A DNA stretch of 64,000 nt from Apostichopus japonicus (taxonomy: Eukaryota > Echinodermata > Holothuroidea > Aspidochirotida > Stichopodidae), in assembly GCF_037975245.1 (NCBI RefSeq), contig NC_092578.1:15420321-15484320 (forward strand), written 5' to 3'. The notes beneath the pieces are model-generated. The model had not been told where the DNA came from, searched no databases, and worked only from the letters and a program-made list of their open reading frames with translations. The translations under genes and the position numbers were made by a program. Shown piece by piece: positions 48,990 through 64,000 of the stretch (positions within the stretch are counted from its first letter, which is position 1; each line of letters begins with the position of its first letter).

Positions 48990-50519
48990 ATGAAAATGTC
49001 GACTATCTTGGAAAATGTGGAAGGATATTCTGGACGCCAAAATACACTTACGTTGTCATTGGAAGTGGATGTGCGAGAAATTGTTCAGCATATCGTCTTC
49101 TTCCCTGGAGACCTCCAGGTAGTGTTTGTGTTGTAGACTATTTCCATGTTTCAATAAAGATTAGAAATCATATGAATATGTAGGAGGACGACGTTTTGGT
49201 CATGTTGTTTAGCTAGGAAGGCCTAAATAGTTGATTTTACTTAAGGGTATTCGTGGAACTGGATATAATGTAAGGGTTGATAGGTTAGCTACTTGTTATT
49301 AATCAAGGGTATCCCACGAAAGTAGTTTACGTAGGTCAAGTTGGTCAATCTTATTCTGAACTCTTGGTCTAACCTGATATGAGTAACCAGTAGAGCTCGG
49401 AATAAACCTGGTACGATAATAAAATACCCGCCCTCCAGAAGGTATCATTTTTGCATTTTTCGGGTGGAGTTGCAATCAAGTTATTTTAAAAGGTTTCCAC
49501 TGCTCTCCCTGATTAGAAAAGTGTGTGGATATTCTTGTTAATGTAATGTTCAACTGAGCTGATCACTTTGACAGATGAAGGGGCCACATGCTCATTTTGA
49601 CTCTGACAGTAAGTAATCTATGGAGGACCTATTGCAAGGTGTGGTTGGCAGTATTTTGCTAATTTTGTTTGCTTGATTGCTTTCTCTCACTGCAAACTTT
49701 GTGACAGTGTACCACAAGTGCATAATGTATGATGCATCATCATTCATATTTTTCTTCATATTACAGAACTATCATGAGAAAATGATCGAAAACCTTCAAA
49801 GCAGACAATGGAAGAATTGGTCGTATGAGCACACCTCTCAAATTATCACCAAACGGTTTCCTAATAGTATTGTTTGGCTAGTACATCCTAGTAGAATGCA
49901 TGATGGTATGTTTAGCTGCTATTATAATTTTATTAATTGTGACCTTCTTGGATCACCAGAGAATTTTGAGTATCATGATGCAATAGTGCACCTTGAAATG
50001 CTAATACGGCAGGGAACTCAAAGGTATATTACAAAGCAGACGTCACAAGAAAATAAAACCGAATCTCGTCGGCAAGAGTCCCCATCGTCAGAAAATTTGG
50101 AAACATCATTCAGAGACCTTCCCGTGACATTGGTTGGATTCAGTAAAGGTTGCATGGTGTTAAACCAGATCATCACTGAAATAGGAAAATGCCCCGAGAA
50201 AATTTCAAGGGGACATTACGATCACTTTTGTCAAAGGTTGAAGTCGATCATTTGGTTAGATGGTGGTCATAGCAATCCAGATATAAATGTTTGGATTACA
50301 GAGAGAAAGACTCTCTCAAAGCTGGCTTTGAGAGGTTATGAGCTTCAAGTTCATGTTACCCCTTGGCAGGTTCAGGATATGGTACGGCCTCATATCGGTG
50401 AACAGGAGCGGCTTTTTGTGGATAGCTTACGATCTTGCGGTGGAAAAGTAACAGAAAAAGTCCATTTCCCTGGAGAAAGGATTTTCGAAAACCATTTCAA
50501 TATACTCAAAGAATTTTAG
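48990..50519 (+). CDS. C2orf69: C2orf69 homologue (UPF0565, alpha/beta-hydrolase-like fold), 2 exons, 293 aa
   Basis: Coding exons are 48990-49118 and 49767-50519 with a phase-0 GT-AG intron. Joined they give 293 aa and stop. Exon 1 ends HIVFFPGDLQ and exon 2 starts NYHEKMIENL, matching the FPGDVQNYHE block of vertebrate C2orf69. Other conserved blocks are W-NWS near residue 60, RFPNSIVWLV, SRMHDGMFSCYYNF, LVGFSKGCMVLNQ, IIWLDGGHSN, HVTPWQVQDMVRPHIG and the C-terminal ENHFNILKEF. GFSKG is a GxSxG nucleophile-elbow motif, and later Asp and His residues (WLDGGH, ENHF) are candidates for a triad. In vertebrates the protein is mitochondria-associated and its loss causes a multisystem disease. Human C2orf69 is longer, with an extended N-terminus and central insert absent here. 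The start at 48,990 follows an in-frame stop at 48,951; a second ATG two codons later is possible. No strong mitochondrial presequence is evident. Confidence 0.92.
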
Positions 50520-55575
<5,056 letters not shown>

Positions 55576-56985
55576 CACTGTTTTGGATTTTACAACTCAT
55601 TACGATTTCAATTATATATATATATTTATTTATATACTTACAGACCCAAGTCCGTATACCACTCGAACACAGTGATTCTACTGGTGTGCGAAAGCGTGTA
55701 AACTTTGTATAACTGTCAATGAGGGCGTATTACCCAAGTGTTATGATTGTACAGAGTGCACCCCTGGTGCTATTGAATCTGACAATTTACACAGAATTAC
55801 TACTTTTTATAGGCAAGCCCAAGGCGTAAATAAGAAATAAATGTGTAGCAAGTGGTATATGACAGATGTTTATTAAATTAATAAATATCAACATTTTATC
55901 TGAGGCCGTGGACGTATATATAAATATGTTTTCGTTATGAATGTTGGGATACCCGGATCTATAAGTCTATAAATAGTCCAGCCAACCGAAACCCCTAATG
56001 TCCAAATAAAGTATAGTATATAAATATAAGCTAAATTGCAGTCTGATAGCATTGGTTTTCTTTAAAAGTTCTAAAATTGATCGAAATTAAGTTTGTGACC
56101 ACATTCAAGCTTTAAAGAAATCTTCCATAGTGTTATTGCAAGGAGGAATACCTACAACTTCAATAAATAAATAAATAGATTATCAAAACAATCTGCGGAA
56201 GCCTAAGCGGTACTCAATGGCTACGAATCTTAGAATTTTCATACTTCATGTAAGCAATTTAACTTTGTTTTGTTTTTACAGCCATATTTTCTCTGAGATT
56301 ATTAAAAGTTCGTACTTCGATTCATTCATATATGAAATTATGGTAACGCCGACAAATATATTTTAGACATTTTAGTAAAGTTATAGCACGCAAATGTTAT
56401 GCTTGAGAATAAAATAAACAACGTTTATGATGACAAAAGGGTGCCGCCTTTGGTAGAAACTGATAAAGGGGGGGGGGGGTACTTAATTGGAGACAGCTAT
56501 ATACACATATATACAGTCTGGGACGAAAAGACACCATCATGTATCGGACGCGTGATCACGAGGTGAGGCCTTAGGGACACGACAAGGAGGAATTAAATTA
56601 AAGTTATAACCATGTGAGATCGTTAAAGACCTATGGTCTTATAACACTCACCCTATTACACCCGACCCTCTGCCCCACCCCAATGCTATAATGGCGCTTA
56701 TCCAAACCCACAACCACCCCACCCCGTTCCCATTCCCACCCCCTGAAAACTTGGCACAAATAAGCAATGTGCACACTGCAATAGACTATAAATAGGCTAT
56801 ACTAATAGTATAATATAATACTTTTTAAATTAAGTTGTTTTTAATTTACCGCATCGTTAGGAGCACCTGCATGTTTATAAAAGAAAAGCCTGATTCCTTA
56901 ATTCTGTCCCAAGTTAACTGTTTTCTTGCAATAAATTGAAATTGACCCATATAATCATTAGTATACCTATACTGACACCAAACCA

Positions 56986-56988
<3 letters not shown>
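55576..56988. other. Gene-poor spacer
   Basis: AT-rich, with a G run near 56,467 and a C-rich patch near 56,660-56,740. No gene is recognised. Confidence 0.55.

Positions 56989-57074
<86 letters not shown>
56989..57074. repeat. (AT)n microsatellite
   Basis: About 43 uninterrupted AT units. Confidence 0.97.
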
Positions 57075-57078
<4 letters not shown>

Positions 57079-60000
57079 TAAAATTATATATAGGCGCCGC
57101 CAACTACAGTAGCTCTTAAATATTTACACAGATGAAAATACACCACGAATTGATCTATTTTGTTAAGGTGAACTAATTGTTTAAATGGTAAACATTCCTG
57201 TTTTAGTCTTTAACACAGCTGACCATCCATGTGGATCCTTTTTCATTCTTTAAAAAAAAAATTCATCACGCTTCCTAACACGGTTGCATATCACATGTTA
57301 ATTCGATCACTGTGCATGAATATACGCTTGTACGCAGACACCGCGTCCTATGTACAGTAGGACTATAGTTGCGCCAAGTTACACAGATACATATGTACAT
57401 GCAGTGTATCTTCGTACGCACACGAGCTATCGCCTCTGCAAAGCAAGTGCTACAGATTACATATATATATATATAAATACATGTATATATATATCTATAA
57501 ATCAAATTCACTTCAGAGGAACCCGCTTCATTTACATTATTACGTGTATACGTACACCAGCTCGCTTTGCCGGGAATTATAAAAGATATTTCGGGTCGAG
57601 ACGTTTGTGGTTTCGTTAGTCTTCATGCATAGGCTTTGGTTATAGGTATGGATATTGGAAGGAATGTCTAGGAATCTTCAATCGACGGATGAATCTCGAA
57701 GAGGAATTATCTTTAATTTGAAATTACAGAGATTAAACGGAGATGAAAGCGTTATTTGTGTAGGAAACATCTCTTTTTGCTCAACTTTTTCTACTCTTGC
57801 TCTACGTGACTTTGAAATCTTTTTTTTTAGTGAACTTGTTTTCATCCTTTAATGTCATACATTCGCCGTGTGCGGTCGAGAGATTCATTTGAGTCCAAGT
57901 TAAGGGTATGATTATCTAACCAACAACTCCCTGATCTAACACAGAGGAGAAACGAGATACATCTACAGTACCAAGCACAGACACTTTTGCCTGGGGAATC
58001 ATAAGTCGTATATTGTTTAAGCTATAGTCTTTTGGTTTTGGTTTTCACTTGGATATGTTAAAACGAACTTGGAAGTAACATTTGATTGTCACATTTTCCT
58101 CCCTTTAAACTGAAGTTTTAAGTTGCAGTAGCCTACCAAAGGCACAGTTACACATAGGGGAAGGAATTAGAAAGGATATCAATTTTCATCGATTTCTCAG
58201 GACTCACGGAGGAATGAATACATGTGTTGTGATTTAAGGATGTGTTTAGGATTCGTAGCATATAGTATTGAGTAAGTGATGTGTTGTGAGTACCAGATTC
58301 TTGCTGTGAAACTGCTGTGATCCTGTAAGGTAGGAAATATATCTATATATGTTTATATGAATTTATTAATCTCTTTCGTTGGTAAAAACTTTCGAGCGAG
58401 CTTGGTGAGGTAGGGAAAGTGATTTATGAAAATCAGTTCTTACCATATATAGACTTATATATTTTAACTGAGTTTCGACGTTTCTGACTTTGTTTGCATT
58501 ATGTAGCCGTCACCAATAAGTGACCTTCTTTAGAAAGGTCACAATCGTGCACAATCGGGCGGAGGGTTTATACTGAGGGGTCGGGAGGGGTGTGCTGGGG
58601 TGCGATGGGGTGGGTTGGGAGTTGGGGAGGGGTGGCGGTTAGCTAACCTAAAGATTGTCACTTGTTTGCATGATAAAGTTTTCATCGTCACGAACCCTTT
58701 CATCAATCTTAAGCCGAGAGGAGGGGGCTTTGTGTAGGGGAGGGGGTGGTGATTTTAATCTGCCCCTCTAACCGCATCACTTTGTTTATTCGCATGGTAT
58801 ACTCGTGCAGCGGCCCGCGGGGTTACGATTATATCTTGGGGCCTGGGGGGGGGGCATGGTAGGATGGGAGCCTTAGAGGGAGCATAACGAGCAGTCCTTC
58901 ACAAGGGGCGCAAGAACTTGCCCCCCCCCCTTTGAGTGAGGTTATAGTTTAGATACGGTAATCAAGTGTTAGCCAATACTTTATCTCTTCAACATTACTA
59001 TCAATCATACAAGATGTCCGCCAATAAGTTAGAACAAAAGCAGGCTATATAGGGACAAGACGGAAGAGGTGATAGTGTTATTGTCCTACTAGCATATAGT
59101 TAATGTATATAAAGGCCATGTATTGTCTTAACAAACCCTCAATAGCGTATATAATTAGATTATGTATCCATAATCTTCCTGATGATATTGAACCTGTCAC
59201 TTTTGAACACGTTGTGCTGTTTGCACCAGGCTTGGGGCCCACGAGGCTCCGGGGCCCGGTGGGTTTGCCCCTTTCAACCCCCCCCCCCTCCCCCCTGACG
59301 TTGCGTCGATGATTCCTACTGATTCCTGCTGATTGCTATCAGAGAACTTTGCATTTTTGAAACTGTCCCAGTTTGATTTAGGCAAGTCCGTATTGCTTCA
59401 AAAAGTTTCCCAAATATGCCAGTCAAAGATGGTCACCTATACACTGTTCCATTTACGATCACATCACAAGAAACAGTTATTCCGGGAATTTGGCTTATTT
59501 CTTGCCTCCTTATAATATCTGGAAAAAAATATCATTATTAGTCAAAAGTAGTCAGAAATGTACTTTTTTTAAAACATTTTAGCCCAACAATTTAAGCAAG
59601 GTAAAATTTCGGGGTAATATACAGATGACCTTTGATTAATAGATGTATTACATATTTGACCTGGTTTCATCATATATTGTAACACATTGAAGGTGGTTAA
59701 TTTCGTCCTTAAATGAACATTAAATATTATGTAGGCCACTAAATATATATGTTATAAGCCTGTATTTATATATACAGGCAACATATATACCACAATAACA
59801 GCAATGTATGTCCGCTCGAGGAAATAAAAGACGTAAATATAACCTAAAAGAGCGCTTGCTATATGGACTATTTCCATGTAACATTATAATAGGCCAAGCC
59901 AACAGCTATCATGTGTTGGGTAGGATGAGTAACATATGCTTTAGTTGACGTGGAACGTATGTGTGTATGATAAGTAACGGAACGATCAATTGTGGTTTAG

Positions 60001-60920
60001 GTCACCTACTTTGCTATTCTCGATGATAAATATAGATCCAGCCCTTTGTCGTTTATACATCACTAACCTCTTTTGTATCATCTTGCATACACATTAAGAT
60101 CCGGAAATGCCACTTTGTTGTCACTAAAATCTAACTTAATGAAGTCTTCCTGTTCTTTTCCTGCTCATTATATACTTCAAATCCATGTTGTTGATTCGTG
60201 GCTTGTAAGAAGTGTCACTGAGTTAAAATGTTATCGACCTGCATGTCTCTGTGTTCAAAATCAAAATGCCGCTTACAGACTATATACTGTTGGCGGCGAG
60301 AATACAGAACTGCAAGTTTCAGAAGACTAACTGCATGGATGACTTTATGCATATATATGGGTGGGGGGGGGGGTGAGGGTTGATATATCAGAGTCAAAGA
60401 TACAGAATAAGATGAATTTGAATACTAGTATATATACAGTATCTATAGCTATCATAATTTTCAAGTTATTCAATTTTGAACAAGACAGTTACTCGATTGA
60501 ATCCGGCGGGAAGTGGAATTAATATAGTCAAAAACAAATTGTTAATGAGAAGGGCCTGACAGATGCTCCTCATTTGACCTACAATATAGACTATTTACAA
60601 TATTACCACTAAAACCTTCAAGGTGAATTGGTTTCGTTGCTTAACCCACCCCGCAACATGACAGGTGGTCAGAAACCCTCATTACAGATATATAAAATTG
60701 ACCTACATTTTGGGCTAAGCCAATCTACGTTGTTGTGTCATATCTAATTGCTTCAAACCAGCTGTTTTCGTTAAAGCTTCGACGGTAAAAAATTACTGTA
60801 TGTATTTCTTTGTTTATATCAAGGCTATATAGGTCGGTCACTTCACCAACTGTCACCCTTCCCCTCCCCCCCACCCAACCCCCCCCCCGTCTCTCACCGC
60901 ATCATCTCATGAAACGTGAC

Positions 60921-60923
<3 letters not shown>
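57075..60923. other. Gene-poor spacer with G-rich tracts
   Basis: No gene is supported. A strongly G-rich block lies at 58,577-58,640. Further G or C runs occur near 58,840, 58,920, 59,280 and 60,362. Confidence 0.55.
58577..58640 (+). other. G-rich block, G-quadruplex-prone
   Basis: At least seven runs of three or more G occur within about 65 bases, separated mostly by loops of one to six bases. No gene start is recognised nearby. Confidence 0.6.
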
Positions 60924-60968
<45 letters not shown>

Positions 60969-60991
60969 GCATATGTATATATATATATATG

Positions 60992-61081
<90 letters not shown>
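60924..61081. repeat. (TA)n microsatellite with GTATATG interruptions
   Basis: Two long TA runs are separated by a block of TATATG and GCATATG units near 60,960-61,010. Confidence 0.96.
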
Positions 61082-61082
<1 letters not shown>

Positions 61083-61433
61083 CAGGAAATGTTACATCTT
61101 CAGATTTATGAATAGACTCTTTCTAGGGCCGTGAATGCGTCACCGAAAGCGCCAAGATCTTACACGAATCGTGACCATATCTCACGCAGAAGGAAGTGCT
61201 ATAGATACACCTATGCTTTGTCCATGCATGAAAGTGACCGATCATTTTGACCAAGTAAGAAGGGAAGTTTGTCACAAGGAAGTTTAGTCTCCTCCTTAAT
61301 AACCTTATCACAAATAAAGTGTTTCCGTCCTTGGACGTAGACGTCTTACCTAGAACATTACGTATATATACGAACTGCATTCGAGTCATGACATCTATAA
61401 GAGCGTTGACCGTACGACCATGAAGAATATTTT

Positions 61434-61790
61434 ATTTCCTTCTCTCAACATGCTGACACAAGTTTTGGACATTCTCATATAAATCTCGACATATTTATAC
61501 AGTTTTGGGCATTAACGAAACGTTGGCGCGAGCCGATGTTCCAAAATTATAGCACGACGTCAATATTGTATCTAGCAAGCAATATTGACATGACCAGTGT
61601 AGTACGTGTCATGCTGTTACAAGTTTTCGACATGCTGATGTTGAATATGACATGTTGATAGACGCAATGACATATTGTATTTTGTTTCGACATGTTCATA
61701 TGGAATTGTAACATGTTGATATCGAATTGGACATATATATATTAACGTGGACACTTCACTTTCTTTTTCGACATTTATGGAACGTTTGGC
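61434..61790. repeat. Degenerate CGACATGTTGATAT-type short repeats
   Basis: Words such as CGACATGCTGATGTTGAATA, GACATGTTGATAG, CGACATGTTCATATGGAA, ACATGTTGATATCGAATT and CGACATATTTATAC recur roughly every 25-35 bases. A shorter GTCAATAT repeat follows near 62,094-62,140. No coding role is apparent. Confidence 0.6.
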
Positions 61791-64000
61791 TCTCCGTAAA
61801 AAGTTAAAAGTCAAAAGGCTATAATTACCGCTAAGTTGTGTTCTTGAATACCTAAAATCCAGAACTGCCTTTGTAGTATATTTAAACTAGAATGCAAAAC
61901 TGTATTCAAGGTTTGATGGATGACGTCATCGTAACAGGACGTATAAGCCAATGTTATCGCTGTAATATATGATGAAAAAGTTTTGTTTATATGAGTACTG
62001 CAGATACAGTTGACCCTTGATGAATTTTGACCTTCACAAAAATTAATACATTTGTACACAAAATGACACCTTAGCATGGAAGAAGGAGACTTGTCAATAT
62101 TACATTATTGTCAATATGTCAATATGTCAATATGTCAAACTACATTAGGTACTTGTCGATGTTACATAACCTCAGCTATGGTGGTCACAACGTTTTTCAC
62201 ATTTGAGCCTGTCAAGCAGCTTCTGGACTGTTGACTTCAGATGACTCTTGACCTCCAATAAAATCAATAGGGTCCCTATCTAACATGGGCAACCTACATG
62301 CCAAGTATAAGGGTTGCCAATGGTACACTTTTTGAGATATGGGTCTTACAACAAGACACGCAAGTTTTACGTTTTCAGAAAATGACCTCTCGTGACCTCA
62401 ATTGTCCTTTAAAATTTATAAAATATGCTCTCATGTATGGAAACTTAACTCACGCAAACCACTGACGAAATTTCAGCCAAATCGAAAGAAAAATGACGAA
62501 AAGGCAGTCATTCAAACACGGTAGCAAAAAGTGAAAGAATTTCGGCAGAATCGCACGATCGCAATAGCTCATGAGCTGAAAGATTTCTGCTGAGCTGAAA
62601 ACGAAGGCGGTGGGTGGGTGGGTGTATCCCCTTTTTGCATCCTGTGCGTTGGTAATTATATTTAACAAAGTTTCGGCATACTTTTCTAAAATTGAAAATT
62701 TCCCTTTGGAAAATTTTAAATATATACTCCACCCCATCAAATCTTTCCCCATGAATGGTTCTCATTTAGTTATTTCATATATTTCGGCTTTCATACTGAC
62801 TGTCAAGGTTATCCTTCTCAATACCTTATAGCTGGTTAATAAAACAATGCGTCAATGAGTTTATTAATCGTTCAACGACCTCTCAGACAAAACTTCCCTC
62901 TTTACAGTCAATCCGTACACATGTCAGTCTTATATTGTATCATTAACTTTACAATGTAGATTTACTTAGAGATATCGTTCACGAAGGTTATTGAAATTAT
63001 ATTAAAAAGATATTCCATAAAATATGATATTGAATATTTTCAAGTCTAAATTTGTTAATATGATTTTATTGAGTGAAAGTTCATGGTCATTTTTTGTGTG
63101 TGGTTATAACTCGATTTTATTCAATTAATTTCGAAGCTGCAGACTATGGACAGATGTATATAAGGGTTTTCAATCACAGCAGTTTAATATTGTTATTTGA
63201 AGTGAGTTCATTAGCATACCGTATCATATCTCATCTCATCGATATTGTACAAGCTGGTAGAATTTTTAAATAATTTTTTTTTTCTTCAAAATATATATAT
63301 ATGTTTTTTTTCTGATCAGTAAGAACATGACTTCATAAGAGTTATCGACTCCTTACATTATGAGGATAAAATTTTCATCTCAATTGAATGAAAATGATTA
63401 ATGCATCTCGATTTCTTTGCATTTTGCACCGGTTTTAAACTTTTCCAATACTTAGACGAAAGATGTTCAGTTTGAGATATATTACAAGGCGATTCAATTT
63501 CAACAGAAATGTAGCAAAGGGTGATGGAAGAAGTGTGGGGAAGGGATGAGGGGGTGTCGAGGGTACGGGTGAGGGTCTAGGGGTGATGATTGGAGCGACG
63601 ATAGGAGCAAGAATATGGACAGGATGAGCTACACGTTCAGACTTTCTTTTCTTTCAAATTTATCTGTAGGTATAAACGTGATTCACAAGGGTTCTCTTTG
63701 AAGGAAAAACGCACTAAACGTCAAACAAAAGGCAGCAAAGGGTGGAATGGGGAACTCCAGGTGGTATTTGAGAAGGGGATATCGGGTAGGGGTATTTGGG
63801 GTTTATCAGAGAATGGGATATTGGGGGAGAGAAGATTGCGGAGGGAGAGATGGTGAATTTGACTCTCTTCATAAAATTTATAGGTTGTAGATTTCTCTGT
63901 CTAGAAATATTACTTTGATTTGATCTTACAGAATTCATTTTGTGGGAATTTAGAAATAATCATGTTTTCTATTTAAATCTACGACAGTATTGCCATTCAA
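61791..64000. other. Gene-poor right end
   Basis: The segment 62,190-62,420 has TGACCTC-rich phrases (TGACTTCAG, TTGACCTCC, AATGACCTCTCGTGACCTC) related in style to the composite element at 34-37 kb. A G-rich block at 63,534-63,590 has seven runs of three or more G with loops of two to six bases. G-rich sequence continues to about 63,850. No gene is recognised. Confidence 0.5.
63534..63590 (+). other. G-quadruplex-type motif
   Basis: Seven runs of three or more G are separated by short loops (AA, ATGA, TGTCGA, TAC, TGA, TCTA), giving several alternative four-run combinations. Confidence 0.6.

Overview
This 64-kb window is a piece of an animal nuclear genome. It has spliced genes with GT-AG introns, long AT-rich introns and spacers, many microsatellites and several classes of transposable-element debris. 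Its protein sequences and repeat style fit a marine invertebrate deuterostome, perhaps an echinoderm such as a sea cucumber; that placement is inference. There are no operons, prokaryotic defence genes or CRISPR arrays.

Layout. (1) 1-14.76 kb is gene-poor. It holds TA repeats, a perfect 646-bp GATA tract, two tRNA-derived SINE copies in opposite orientation and a LINE 3' end. (2) 14,800-23,164 (+) is a six-exon gene for a 534-aa membrane-anchored 2-oxoglutarate/Fe(II) dioxygenase of the prolyl 4-hydroxylase type. Its third intron carries a 1.9-kb inverted-repeat transposon with a target-site duplication. (3) 27,557-32,085 (+) is a complete six-exon proteasome beta-3 gene (PSMB3, 205 aa). (4) 33.68-36.89 kb holds a LINE C-terminal fragment, then a composite repeat dense in AGGTCA nuclear-receptor-type half-sites. 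(5) 38,609-44,949 (-) is a complete nine-exon SPAG6 gene (508 aa, armadillo repeats, ciliary central pair). One intron holds a minisatellite of consensus splice donors on the sense strand. (6) 46.1-47.7 kb holds two almost identical hAT-like MITEs with different 8-bp target duplications. (7) 47,856-48,291 (-) is a frameshifted fragment of a SAP-domain gene. (8) 48,990-50,519 (+) is a complete two-exon C2orf69 homologue (293 aa). (9) 50.5-64 kb is again gene-poor, with TA microsatellites, tRNA-like segments, G-rich tracts and short tandem repeats.

The four intact genes serve unrelated jobs: protein hydroxylation, protein degradation, ciliary motility, and a mitochondrial or metabolic hydrolase-fold protein. 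Nothing suggests they form a functional cluster. Their exon structures were rebuilt by hand from reading frames, GT-AG sites and phase, and each gives an uninterrupted reading frame. I found no convincing new multi-gene system. The most interesting signals are the twin MITEs, the receptor-site repeat, the splice-donor minisatellite, the dioxygenase architecture and the uninterrupted GATA tract.
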